Positions 1 to 9,156 of a DNA stretch of 64,000 nt are shown one piece after another. The DNA is from Neochlamydia sp. S13 (GTDB taxonomy: Bacteria > Chlamydiota > Chlamydiia > Chlamydiales > Parachlamydiaceae). The stretch spans positions 868,001-932,000 of the forward strand of contig NZ_AP017977.1 of the NCBI RefSeq assembly GCF_000648235.2, read 5' to 3'. A program made the position numbers and the translations under genes. The number at the start of each line of letters is the position of its first letter. Within the stretch, counting starts at the first letter, position 1. A model generated the notes under the pieces. That model was not told the origin of the DNA and searched no databases. It was given only the letters and a program-made list of their open reading frames with translations.

Positions 1-99
1 AGCAGAAGGGCAATGCATTGGTTGGGAGGGATCGCAAAACGAGAACCTCAGCTATTTGCTCACTGGAAAATGGGCGCCATACCTGCGACTAGACAATAG
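1..99 (+). CDS. Group II intron reverse transcriptase/maturase, C-terminal end (partial)
   Basis: The reading frame is open from base 1 and gives 32 residues ending in the FAHWKMGAIPATRQ tail, identical to the end of the intron protein at 9157-10407. It is the C-terminal tail after the maturase domain of the protein encoded by intron copy A. The rest of the gene lies left of the window, so completeness cannot be judged. Confidence 0.85.
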   Translation, partial: SRRAMHWLGGIAKREPQLFAHWKMGAIPATRQ

Positions 100-173
100 G
101 AGCCGTATGAGCTGAGAGGCTCACGTACGGAACTGTGAGAGCGTGAGGGTGTGATCCCCTCGCGCTACTCGAC
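1..173 (+). mobile_element. 3' end of a group II intron (copy A), running off the left edge
   Basis: This is the last part of a mobile ribozyme. It matches the reverse complement of the complete intron at 9083-10952 up to the terminal CTACTCGAC. Domain V lies at about 100-130 (starts GAGCCGTATGAGC) and is followed by a domain VI hairpin, and the intron ends in AC at about 173. It is inserted in the reverse-transcriptase gene of a second group II intron, close to where the YADD-motif codons would lie. The exact 3' boundary is uncertain by a few bases. Confidence 0.85.
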
Positions 174-739
174 CACTAGTACATTGTAAGACGGAACAAG
201 AAGCAAAACAAATCCTACATATGCTTGAAAAGCGAATGGAAAAATGTGGTTTGACACTTCATCCCGATAAAACAAAGATTGTCTACTGCAAAGATGTAGA
301 TCGTAAGGAAAAATACAAGGAAATCAAATTTGACTTCTTAGGATATACCTTTCGGCCAAGATTGGTCAAAAATAGCAAACGAAATAGCATGTTTGTAAGT
401 TTTACACTAGCCGTAAGTAAAACAGCGTTAAAATCTATGCAAGCAGCCATAAGACAATGGAAAATAAGAAATAAGACAGATTTGGAGCTTAAAGATATAG
501 CCAGAATGTATAATCCAGTCATCCGAGGATGGCTAGAATACTACGGGAAATATCGGCCAGCAGCTTTATATCAAATCTGCCGTCATTTTAATAAATCATT
601 AATCACAAGGGCTATGCGCAAATACAAGAGACTTGCAGGTCACAAAACAAGAGCAATTACCTTTATGGAAAAAATGGTCAGAAAAGACCCAGGACTATTT
701 GTACATTGGAAAAGAGGAATGATAGGAGCGTTTGCTTAA
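174..739 (+). pseudogene. Group II intron reverse transcriptase/maturase, C-terminal half, interrupted
   Basis: The frame is open upstream of the first ATG (221) back to the intron A junction and reads VHCKTEQEAKQ, the residues that normally follow YADD in these reverse transcriptases. Past the junction come the maturase (X) motifs KIVYCKD, FDFLGYTFRPR, NPVIRGWLEYYGKY and the FVHWKRG end. There is no HNH endonuclease domain. The protein was cut near the polymerase active site when intron A inserted. It could be restored only if intron A splices out precisely. About 60 percent similar by eye to the protein at 9157-10407. Confidence 0.8.
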
Positions 740-816
740 TTGGGAGCGGTATGAATTGAGAGGTTCCTGTACCGTTCTAAGAGAGGCCTGTGGGGAAGTT
801 CCGCAGGTCGACTCAC
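174..816 (+). mobile_element. 3' part of a second group II intron (copy B), split by copy A
   Basis: This second intron is related to copy A but clearly different. Its domain V-like sequence is at about 744-774 (GAGCGGTATGAATTGAGAGG), followed by a domain VI hairpin, and it ends in CTCAC at about 816. After it, a transposase reading frame resumes in phase at 817, so this intron sits inside a transposase gene. Its 5' half is expected left of copy A, outside the window. Confidence 0.75.
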
Positions 817-1050
817 CAGTATCACAAATCAATAAAGCAAAATACTAGCCTTGAAAAATCGCCCACCAAAATTGCTCGCTCTCAAAGAAATCATATTTTT
901 TCATCTCTTATCGCTTACTGCAAACTTGAATTTCTTAAAATTAACACCTCACTCAACCACTTTGCTTTAAAATATAAGTTAATCCTTAGAGCCAATCAGA
1001 TGGCCTATCAAGAATTGCAAAATTTACAAAGGAATTTTATGCCTGCGTAA
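817..1050 (+). pseudogene. DDE transposase C-terminal fragment (3' exon behind intron B)
   Basis: The frame reads on from the intron B 3' end as QYHKSIKQNTSLEKSPTK, a motif I associate with the C-terminus of DDE transposases of the IS4/IS701 type. Near the end comes NHFALKYKLILRANQMAYQ. It stops at 1050. The apparent ATG at 790 lies inside the intron and is not a real start. The 5' part of the gene is not in the window, so this is a remnant or a 3' exon of an intron-split transposase. Confidence 0.7.
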
Positions 1051-1099
1051 GGTGAGTTAGTAAAGTAAGCTTGTAGCATAAGAGCCTGTAAGTTTTTGT

Positions 1100-1423
1100 A
1101 GAAATTTATTACCACTTCATGGTTTTTTCCATAGAGACGTAGGCAATTTCAAGAGCTTTACTAACATATTTGTATGCCTTTCCTAGATTGCCTTGAGCAT
1201 GATAGAGTGTACCTAATTTGTTATAAAGGTGGGGGTATCTTTGGATAATTTTCACCCTATAGCTTAAGATAAATATCTAGAACATGTGTGAAATTTTCTG
1301 TAGCTTTTTCTAAGCTGCCCTGAGCTTTATACATTATTCCTAAATTATAGTAATCTGTCGCCACAGTGGGATGGATTTTCTCCAAAAAGTTTAAGGTGTA
1401 AATCAAGAGCTTGTATAATACAT
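1100..1423 (-). pseudogene. Decayed 3' end of the adjoining TPR gene
   Basis: Read on the minus strand in shifting frames, this stretch still encodes TPR units: GKLEEAIRCIIQALDLHLKL, then YYNLGIMYKAQGSLEKA, then YNKLGTLYHAQGNLGKAYKY. At least one frameshift near 1440, further shifts and an in-frame stop separate these units from the open frame at 1424-5623. The gene therefore once extended to about 1100, with two or more extra repeats. Confidence 0.8.
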
Positions 1424-4400
1424 CTAATAGCTTCTTCTAGCTTGCCTAAGTTCTTGATAAATTATCCCCAAATTATAATAATATAGCGCCAGCTTAGTGT
1501 CAGTTTTAGCTAAATGCCGAAGGCCAAGATTGAGGGCTTGCCTGGCATACTCAGCAGCTTTTTCTAATTGCTTTTGGGCTTGGTAGATAACTCCCAAGTT
1601 ATTATAATAATTGGCCAAAGTGGCATGATCTTCATCATGAAGCTCAAGGTGAATATCTACGGCCTGATGGACGTATCTTGCAGCTTCTTCTAATTTGCCT
1701 TGATCTTTATATATCATTCCTAAATTATTGTAATCTGTCGCCACCGTGGGATGATTTTCTCCAAAAAGTTTAAGGTGTATGTCAAGAGCTTGTGTGACAG
1801 ACTTAATAGCCTCTTGTAGTTTGCCGTGATCTTGGTAAATCATCCCTAAATCACTGTAATATTTAGCCAGCTTAGGGTGAGGTTTACTATATCGCTTATG
1901 AGCAATGGAAATTGCTTGATTTAAATGCTTAGCTGCCTCTTCAAATTTGCCTTGCTTTTTATGAATTGAAGCTAATTTGTTATAAAGGCTTGCTATCTTA
2001 GAATGGGTCTCTCCATGAAGCATACGATTAATAAAGACAGCTTTATTAATATACTTAATAGTTTTTTCTAAATCTTCCTGAGCTAGGTAAATCGCCTGTA
2101 GATTATTATAATAGGTTAACAAATCAGGGTGAGTTTCACCCGAAAGCTGAAGGTCAATATTAAGCGCTTGTTCAACATATTTAGCAGCTTTTTCTAAATT
2201 ACCTAAATCTTTATGAATCATTCCCAAATTGTTGTAATATTTGGCTATATTGGGATGAATCTTACTTGGAATTTGAAGGTCAAGGTTGAGCGCTTGTTCA
2301 ACATATTTAGCAGCTTTTTCTAAAGTACCTAAATCTTTATAAATCATTCCCAAATTGTTGTAATATTTGGCCAGATTGGGGTGAGTTTCACCATACAACT
2401 TACGAGCAACAATGAGCGCTTGAGTGGAATAATCAGCTGCTTTTTCTAACTTGCCTTGTGCATGATAGATAGTTCCCAAATTATTATAATAATTAGCCAC
2501 CTCCGCATGATCTTTACCATACAAATTAAGACTAATGCTAAGCGCTTGCTCAATATGCTCCGCAGCTTTTTCTAATTTACCTTGTTCTCGATATATTGTT
2601 CCAAGATTATTATAAAGTGAAGCGAACATGAAATCGCTTTTTCCTAAAAAATTAGATCGGTTAGCGAGCGCTTGCTTGATAAACCTAATAGCTTCCTTTG
2701 GCTTCCCCTTCTCTTGATAGATGAGTCCTAAATTATTATAGTTCTTTACTACATTTAAATGATTTCCCCCCAAGAGTTCACAATTTATAGCATGAGCTTG
2801 CTTGGCATAATGAAGTGCCTTTTTTAAATCCCTTTGATCGTAGTATATCATACCTAGATTAGTGTAATAGACAGCCATAGTAAAATGTTTTTTATCGTAA
2901 AGCTGAAGCCCAATATCGAGCGCTTGCTCAACGTACTCTGCAGCTTTTTCTAATTTGCCTTGTTCTCGATATATCATTCCAAGGTTATTATAATAATGTG
3001 CTACAGTAGGATGTTTTTTGCCAAAGAGCACGAGATCAATGTCGAGAGCTTGACTAACCTTTTCAGCGGCCTTTTCAAAATTATATTGCTTCTCGTAGAT
3101 TGCTCCCCAATTAGTGTAAAGGCGCGCCACGTTTGAATGGTCTTCGCCTAAAAGCTTAAGACTGATGTCGAGGGCTTGCTTGATACACTTGGTGGCCTCA
3201 TCTAACATTCCTTGTTCTATGTATACTAATGTTAAATTGTTGTAATGTATAGCCGTGGTGAGAGGGTTATCTTTAAAAAACTTTTCGTTAATTGCTAGAG
3301 CTTGGCTAATATATTCAAAAGCTTCATTTAACTTGCCATCATTTATGTAAATTAATCCTAAATTATTATAATCTCTAGCTACAGCGGCAGGGTTTTCATT
3401 AAAAAGCTTTAGATCAATCTCGAGTGCTTTTCTAATATACTCAGCAGCTTCTACTAACTTGCCTTGTTCTAGGTAGATTTGTCCTAAATTATTATAATCT
3501 CTAGCCACAGGGGCAGGGTTTTCACTAAAAAGCTTAAGATCAGTATCGAGAGCTTTTTCAATATACTTAATGGCATCTGCTAACACGCCTTGTTCTTGGT
3601 AGAGTATTCCTAAGGAATTTAGTAGCTCAGAATTTTCTTGATTTGCTTCTATTGCTGAAAGATAACATTTTGTTGCCTCTTCATGCTGATAAAGCCTTAA
3701 AGCAATATCTCCTCTCGTTTGGAAGGAGTCATCATTTAAGTCGGAAGATTTAAGGATTGATTCATCGCCAGATAAAAATTTTATCATACCTTGATAAAAT
3801 GGGATAAATGTGCGGTAAATTCCCTCGACTTGTTTTAATACGTCTTTGTTAAAAGTGAAATGTTCTTTTATGAGTTGAGGCTTCTCTAAGCTAAAAGGCT
3901 GTATAAGAGGGTTCATCATTTCTCTCTGCGCCTGATAATGAGAATAGGTTTTAAGTCGCATAAATAGGGCGATACTCATCCAATCCTTTAACTTTTCAGC
4001 TGCGCCCTCTGTTAAAATATCTTGTCTATTTAACTCCTCAATTCTACCAAAAGTATCGGAAGCTGTTATTTCCTTAAGTAGGGCTAGTCGGTCCAAAGCA
4101 AGGTGAGGGAAACGATAAAGATCATTCTTAACTTTAAAAAGCATGCCTTGTCTTTCTAACTCATTCATTACTGGATTAAATGTCGCCATATCCGCTTGAA
4201 ATAAGTGCTTCATGGCCAAGTACTGGCGTAGATTAAAGGGTTCCTGATAAGGAACTTTAAGTTTTTCTTGAATTTTTTCTTTATATTGATCAGTTAATTC
4301 AAGATTGCCTAACAGATGGGTAAAGTTCAGAAGCTCCATCGGAAGATGAGGCTCTTTTTTATGCCACCATTGTCCTTCTTTATCTTTAGCGATGTACTGA

Positions 4401-5623
4401 GCCATCTTTTCAGGAGTTTGAATAAGCTCAAACGTCTTACCATTATTGCCGAAAGGAGTTTTACAACCTTTCTCTTCTACTCCTGCCCCATCAAAAGCAA
4501 AGCCTCTAGGAGTAACACTATCAAAAAAACTAGCATCTTTTATGCAGGGAATATTTAAAGCAGGAAGAATCGTCTCTCCTAAGTTAATAACGCTAAGGTG
4601 AATTAGAGTAGTCAGGCGCTTAAAATACTTTCTATTATCTTCACTATCTTCTTGGATTAGAATGCCAAATTCTAAATCGGAATAAGGAGTCATCTCTTCT
4701 CTAGCTAGGGAACCAAAGCCTATCATGGCATACTCACAGGGAACAGCTCCTAAGGTATCAATACTCTGCTTGGCAAGAATTTCAAAGAAATCTTTCATCC
4801 ATTTAGCAATTTCCTTGTAAAGATCTCTTACTTTCTCAGATGAAGGATTCGAGCCAAGAACTTGGACTTTCGTCTCTATTATTTTTCTAAACTCTTTTAA
4901 TGCTTCACGATTAGCTGTAAATTGTTTACTCATCGAGCTAGAATCCAAAATTTCACCCTGACACCCATAGATAAGTGTTTGTTGTACCATTGACAATTTT
5001 TCTTTAAGAACTTCTTGTTTCTTCATATCTTCTGAAAAGACCCGTAACGCATAATTATAAAGCCCTGCAGCCTGAAGAAGCGTTTCAGAAGTTCTTTTTG
5101 CTAAATAGATATCACCTAACTTTTCTATACAGAAGCTTTCTTGGATAGTATCTTTTTTTTGTACAGCAATTTGCAAAGCTAATGTATAGGCTTTCTCGGC
5201 TTGTTCTAAGCTAGCCTTTGATGAAAAAACGTCCTTATTCATGATTTTTTTTAATTCATCATTTGTTAAATTATCAAAAGAAGGAAGGATTTGTTCATAA
5301 ATTTCTGAAGATAATGAAATCAAAGTGCTGGGATTCTTAAAAGTTTCTTTCTTGTATGCAATACTAGGCTGCTTTTTTTCTTTCGAAAAATTAAAGCAAC
5401 TTTTATTACCATAATACTTTTTCCATAAATCAGTCTCTTCAGCGATTTGTTTCCATTCTTTGCAAACTAATCTTAAGCGGTACAAGTCTTGCAGTCCTAA
5501 TTCTGCGCATATCTTTAAATCAGTTTTCCCATATGTGATGATATTTTCCCTAGAAGAGGGGGACGGTTTAAGGTCTGAAGAAGTAACAGGCTGCCTCATA
5601 TTCGTTAGATTGGTTGGATTCAT
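1424..5623 (-). CDS. Large F-box-like / nucleotidyltransferase-like / TPR repeat protein (C-terminus frameshifted)
   Basis: A 1399-residue protein. Residues about 35-70 (LQDLYRLRLVCKEWKQIAEE, then LWKKYY) look like the C-terminal half of an F-box. Around 305-325, GSLAREEMTPYSDLEFG matches the GS...D.E/D signature of the DUF294/GlnD-type nucleotidyltransferase fold. From about 690 to the end there are about 18 TPRs of 42 residues with the kinesin-light-chain signature YNNLGMIY. The start is supported by GGAGTG nine bases upstream of ATG 5623. It ends with an out-of-frame tail (ELRQARRSY) caused by a frameshift; two more repeats lie decayed downstream. Such architectures in amoeba-associated chlamydiae are considered host-directed, possibly ubiquitin-related. 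Function is inference. Confidence 0.85.
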   Translation of the reverse strand: MNPTNLTNMRQPVTSSDLKPSPSSRENIITYGKTDLKICAELGLQDLYRLRLVCKEWKQIAEETDLWKKYYGNKSCFNFSKEKKQPSIAYKKETFKNPSTLISLSSEIYEQILPSFDNLTNDELKKIMNKDVFSSKASLEQAEKAYTLALQIAVQKKDTIQESFCIEKLGDIYLAKRTSETLLQAAGLYNYALRVFSEDMKKQEVLKEKLSMVQQTLIYGCQGEILDSSSMSKQFTANREALKEFRKIIETKVQVLGSNPSSEKVRDLYKEIAKWMKDFFEILAKQSIDTLGAVPCEYAMIGFGSLAREEMTPYSDLEFGILIQEDSEDNRKYFKRLTTLIHLSVINLGETILPALNIPCIKDASFFDSVTPRGFAFDGAGVEEKGCKTPFGNNGKTFELIQTPEKMAQYIAKDKEGQWWHKKEPHLPMELLNFTHLLGNLELTDQYKEKIQEKLKVPYQEPFNLRQYLAMKHLFQADMATFNPVMNELERQGMLFKVKNDLYRFPHLALDRLALLKEITASDTFGRIEELNRQDILTEGAAEKLKDWMSIALFMRLKTYSHYQAQREMMNPLIQPFSLEKPQLIKEHFTFNKDVLKQVEGIYRTFIPFYQGMIKFLSGDESILKSSDLNDDSFQTRGDIALRLYQHEEATKCYLSAIEANQENSELLNSLGILYQEQGVLADAIKYIEKALDTDLKLFSENPAPVARDYNNLGQIYLEQGKLVEAAEYIRKALEIDLKLFNENPAAVARDYNNLGLIYINDGKLNEAFEYISQALAINEKFFKDNPLTTAIHYNNLTLVYIEQGMLDEATKCIKQALDISLKLLGEDHSNVARLYTNWGAIYEKQYNFEKAAEKVSQALDIDLVLFGKKHPTVAHYYNNLGMIYREQGKLEKAAEYVEQALDIGLQLYDKKHFTMAVYYTNLGMIYYDQRDLKKALHYAKQAHAINCELLGGNHLNVVKNYNNLGLIYQEKGKPKEAIRFIKQALANRSNFLGKSDFMFASLYNNLGTIYREQGKLEKAAEHIEQALSISLNLYGKDHAEVANYYNNLGTIYHAQGKLEKAADYSTQALIVARKLYGETHPNLAKYYNNLGMIYKDLGTLEKAAKYVEQALNLDLQIPSKIHPNIAKYYNNLGMIHKDLGNLEKAAKYVEQALNIDLQLSGETHPDLLTYYNNLQAIYLAQEDLEKTIKYINKAVFINRMLHGETHSKIASLYNKLASIHKKQGKFEEAAKHLNQAISIAHKRYSKPHPKLAKYYSDLGMIYQDHGKLQEAIKSVTQALDIHLKLFGENHPTVATDYNNLGMIYKDQGKLEEAARYVHQAVDIHLELHDEDHATLANYYNNLGVIYQAQKQLEKAAEYARQALNLGLRHLAKTDTKLALYYYNLGIIYQELRQARRSY

Positions 5624-6207
5624 GTATTATCACTCCCTATCTTTTACTGGCATTTCAACAACCATGTAATGCCTTTTAAATTTTTTTCCAAAGATATATC
5701 TTTTAATAATTAAGAAAACAATAATATTTTTTATTTCATCTAAATTAATTATAAAAAAAATTTAAAACATTAAAAATTACATGCTTATGATAAAATTTTT
5801 GCGGTGTTATTTTAAATTTAAAAATACCTCTTAACAAAATTAATATTTGCTTAATAAAACCCTTGAAATTAATAAGATGGGAAGCAAAGGCTCTTAGAAA
5901 GCATTTTGATCTGTTTATAATAAGTTTATTCGTGGTGATAATTATTTTGGTAAACCTTATTGATCTATACTCAAATTTATTCGTACACCACAACCACCTA
6001 AAAACAGGGAGAAACAATCTGATTAGAATTTATAAAGATTTACTGGGGGAAGAAAATTTTTGATAATTTTTGATAATTTTTTGACTTATAATACTGGATT
6101 AGCGAATATCCAAAAGAAGCTCAACTTAAGCTGTAAATTAATTAAAAAGCTCAGCTAGGATATAGCCTTTTAGCCTATTATGAAACACATTTTTAACATA
6201 AACTTGG
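5624..6207. other. AT-rich divergent intergenic region
   Basis: About 580 bp between the divergent TPR gene and the NB-ARC gene. The sequence is very AT-rich, and the small open frames on both strands show no recognisable family. The right end holds the promoter-like block shared with the second NB-ARC copy. Nothing else was recognised. Confidence 0.6.
6081..6109 (+). promoter_or_regulatory. Putative promoter of NB-ARC gene copy 1
   Basis: TTGACT at 6081-6086 is followed 17 bases later by GAATAT (6104-6109). A perfect TATAAT (6087-6092) directly abuts the TTGACT. The same arrangement, TTGACATATAAT then GAATATCCAAAAGA, precedes copy 2, while surrounding non-coding DNA has diverged. Which hexamer acts as -10 cannot be told from sequence alone. 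Confidence 0.45.
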
Positions 6208-8961
6208 ATGAACAATATGTCGATTTCCTCCTCAAAATCAGCTTCTCCTCTAAGCAGAGGACTTCATTTTAAATTAGGAAGTATTTCTTCTTTCCATGCA
6301 GGTCCTCAAGCTATTTCCTCTTCTCTGTTCTGTTCTAGGCCCATCTCTACTGCTTTTCATAGCCTTTATAATAGCCATTCATCTACCTCTCTGCTGAGAC
6401 ATCACAAAATAAATTGCTTAACCTCTTCAAGGATCTCCCAGAATCAAGGTCTGCGATCTTATTGGACTAAAAGAAAATATTTTTGTAACCCCAACTTCAA
6501 GGATAAATTACAGCCAAGTGCTTTAAGGGTTTTCAAAGGGCAAAGAAGATTACATACAGAAATAAAAGAAAAGAGTGGGAACGAAGAGAGAATTAAAAGT
6601 GTGCGAGAATATATTAGCCAAAAGCTCGAGCTTTTCAACTCTATGACAATTTTTGAAAAGTTTATGTGGGGTTTAGAAAGGTCTCTTGTATATGGACTTA
6701 TAGGGAAGAGTAGTGAAGCAATATTTAGCGATTATGCTGTTAAAGCATGGAATGGAGAAATTCCACACGTGGGCCTTTCAAAAGAAATCCGCAAGGAGGA
6801 GAAATCTTGGATTTCAACACAAAATCTCATTGAATTAGAAAATGTTTTTAAAACATCAGGCTCTACTCTTCAAAAGGTGGCGATTATAGGAATATCTGGC
6901 TCTGGCAGAACAACTTTAGCTAAGCAATACGCAATAGATTATGAAGAGAAAATGAAAGAACAACCTGCTAGAATAAGAACTGTTTTTTTTGCTGACATGA
7001 GAGACGAAGACACATTTTCGCGTGCGTACAGAAAACTTGCAGAGGCTTTAGAAGTTAAGGCTCCGCTTACCGCTTCAGAAGAAACTATCATCAAAAAAGT
7101 CAATAAAAAGCTTAAAAGAAGGCCTCATTGGCTTTTTGTGGTTGACAATGTTAATGTTGAAAATTACGAAAAGTTGCAGAAGTTTCTTCCAAATAATGGA
7201 GAAGGACAGATTTTAATTGTTACTTCGGATAATTTAGGCGGGGTCAAATCTTTCGATATACAAAGCAATACGCTTACTACGCAAGAAGCTCTCGAGATTT
7301 TTAATCGTAATCTTGGTAAAAACCATTGGGCTTATGAGCAAGCGGATAGCTCAAAATGCGACCTAGCGAAAGAGCTTTTTTATTTACCATTAGCTATTAA
7401 GCAAGCAGCCATCCACTTAAAAGATACGCAGCGAAATAATAGTTTTGAGACAGCTATACGATCATATATTGTAAAGTTAAAAGAGATTGTAGGGATATCT
7501 GCAGAAGTTCCTTTATGTTCTATTGATGATCTCACTCGGATTATAAAGGCTGTCCATTCTTTGAGTGTAGAAGAATGCGAACAAAGACAAAGCGAAAGTA
7601 AGACCCTTCTTTCTATTTTATCCTTTTTAAATCCTTGCTTTATCGACCACTCCATTTTGCAGTCGTATTTTGAGAAGCATGCAAATGATGCTAGCTTGTT
7701 TAACGACGCATTAAACTTGCTAAGCAGATATTCTTTAATAGCTAGAGTTGGGAAAAATGGATGGGAAGTTCATTCCTCTTTACAAGATCTGCTAGCTGAA
7801 AAAGCGATAAAAGAAGGAATTGAGCTTCCAGAAGCTTTAGAGAATCTTCTTGTTGTGCTTAAAGATAATTTTGAACTAGATATGCGTTCTGCGAGCGGAT
7901 TAAATAAGCCAAAAGCTATTGAAAATCAAGTAGAAACTCTGTTGGAGCAAGCAAAGAAATATAACATACAAGAAAAATTAAAACCTTGTTTTGTTCATCT
8001 CTATAATGTTTTAGGTAACCATTATTTACAGTCCAATAATTTTTTTGAAGCATGCCAAGCTTTTGAGAAAAGTTTGAAGCTTGTGAACGTTCAAATAACT
8101 GATACAACAGCTGATCAAATTTGTGAGAATTTAAAAGCGCACAAAGAACTTCCAGCTCTATGTGCTCAGGCTCTTCACTATCTAGGAAAAGTCTATTTTC
8201 ATACACAAGGACTAGATCAAGCAAAAAAATATTTTCAAAAAGCTATTGAAATTCAAAAAATAATAAGAGCCAAACCGGATGCGTATGATACTCCAAATCG
8301 TTTCGACTTTCTAATTTTCCAGCGCCAAGGGATAGGTTGGGCCCTCTTAGAGGGGGATAAAAAGGATTTATTAGACGCGGAAGAATTATATCTTAATCTC
8401 TTTAAGCAGAACCCTTGTATACCTGCAGGTCAGTCCGATCCATTTAATGAAAGATATTGTAATATTCAGTTGAGCAGAGTCTACTTGAAATTAGCGCAGC
8501 AAGAAGCGGATAAAGTAAAAAAAGAGGAATATTATGAGAAAGCGCGCAAGAGAATTGAAACAGGAGGTGAGGAAAAGGGGGTATCTTTTCAAGGAGCCAT
8601 CCATATAAAAGATCAATCAGATTCGCAGCATGTGAAGAAGGGAGAGATGTATCTGGTGTTAGGAGAGTTATACTTAGATGAAAATTGCCCTTTTAGGGAT
8701 CTTAAAAAAGCGCAAGGATATTTTAAAGAGGCTGCTCGACTATCCAAAACTGACCTTATGATTGGCGCTAAGTCCGAATACTACCTAGCTAGTCTTTATC
8801 TTGAAAAAGGTTTTTCTAATCAAGGCTGGGATGCCCTTACAGAGGCGATTCAATTATTTAATAAAATAGGGGGGAAAGGCTTAACTAGAAGGCATCCCAA
8901 GTTTCTCGAAGAAGCAGAAAAAATAAAAACAAGAGAGACTTTTAAAATGCTGTCCCTTTAA
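6208..8961 (+). CDS. NB-ARC/TPR STAND ATPase with presequence-like N-terminus, copy 1
   Basis: A 917-residue protein. Residues 1-98 contain no Asp or Glu and are rich in Ser, Arg, His and Leu, ending near GQRRLHTE (111-118). The NB-ARC ATPase core follows: P-loop GISGSGRTT (228-236, Arg in place of the usual Lys), Walker B LFVVDNV (309-315) and a GLPL-like YLPLAIKQ (392-399). A winged-helix-like stretch comes next, then TPR-like helices from about 620 to 890. By family it is an NLR/APAF-1-like signalling ATPase. Location and partner are unknown. A downstream ATG at 6217 has a better-placed GGATG and is conserved in copy 2, so it may be the true start (MSISSSK). Its paralogue is at 12955-15693. 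Confidence 0.85.
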   Translation: MNNMSISSSKSASPLSRGLHFKLGSISSFHAGPQAISSSLFCSRPISTAFHSLYNSHSSTSLLRHHKINCLTSSRISQNQGLRSYWTKRKYFCNPNFKDKLQPSALRVFKGQRRLHTEIKEKSGNEERIKSVREYISQKLELFNSMTIFEKFMWGLERSLVYGLIGKSSEAIFSDYAVKAWNGEIPHVGLSKEIRKEEKSWISTQNLIELENVFKTSGSTLQKVAIIGISGSGRTTLAKQYAIDYEEKMKEQPARIRTVFFADMRDEDTFSRAYRKLAEALEVKAPLTASEETIIKKVNKKLKRRPHWLFVVDNVNVENYEKLQKFLPNNGEGQILIVTSDNLGGVKSFDIQSNTLTTQEALEIFNRNLGKNHWAYEQADSSKCDLAKELFYLPLAIKQAAIHLKDTQRNNSFETAIRSYIVKLKEIVGISAEVPLCSIDDLTRIIKAVHSLSVEECEQRQSESKTLLSILSFLNPCFIDHSILQSYFEKHANDASLFNDALNLLSRYSLIARVGKNGWEVHSSLQDLLAEKAIKEGIELPEALENLLVVLKDNFELDMRSASGLNKPKAIENQVETLLEQAKKYNIQEKLKPCFVHLYNVLGNHYLQSNNFFEACQAFEKSLKLVNVQITDTTADQICENLKAHKELPALCAQALHYLGKVYFHTQGLDQAKKYFQKAIEIQKIIRAKPDAYDTPNRFDFLIFQRQGIGWALLEGDKKDLLDAEELYLNLFKQNPCIPAGQSDPFNERYCNIQLSRVYLKLAQQEADKVKKEEYYEKARKRIETGGEEKGVSFQGAIHIKDQSDSQHVKKGEMYLVLGELYLDENCPFRDLKKAQGYFKEAARLSKTDLMIGAKSEYYLASLYLEKGFSNQGWDALTEAIQLFNKIGGKGLTRRHPKFLEEAEKIKTRETFKMLSL

Positions 8962-8980
8962 TGTGATAAAACTTGAGATT

Positions 8981-9061
8981 CTCATGCTTAAGTCATAGAA
9001 GAATGAATTTTTATAAAATAGTAGCTTTCACTAATTCTATTCTTTATGGCAAAAGCATGAG
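8981..9061. repeat. Inverted repeat downstream of NB-ARC copy 1
   Basis: CTCATGCTT (8981-8989) and AAGCATGAG (9053-9061) can pair across about 63 bases. The same structure, with 13-bp arms, follows copy 2. It lies just after the stop codon, so it may act in transcription termination or mRNA stability. Confidence 0.5.
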
Positions 9062-9125
9062 AGCTAATACGCTTTAAAAAAAGTCGAGTAGCGCGAGGGG
9101 ATCACACCCTCACGCTCTCACAGTT

Positions 9126-9156
9126 CCGTACGTGAGCCTCTCAGCTCATACGGCTC
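9126..9156 (-). ncRNA. Group II intron domain V
   Basis: On the minus strand this begins GAGCCGTATGAGC and folds into the short conserved hairpin that holds the catalytic AGC/CGT triad region of group II ribozymes. It lies directly after the maturase stop codon, the expected position. The copy at 100-130 is identical. Confidence 0.75.

Noticed and set aside
790..816. ATG at 790 as start of an 86-aa gene
   Set aside because: The first nine codons lie in the intron domain VI hairpin; the transposase reading begins only at the exon junction at about 817.
1424..5623. CRISPR-like periodicity in the TPR region
   Set aside because: The 126-base period is that of 42-residue coding TPR units with diverged sequence, not identical repeats with spacers.
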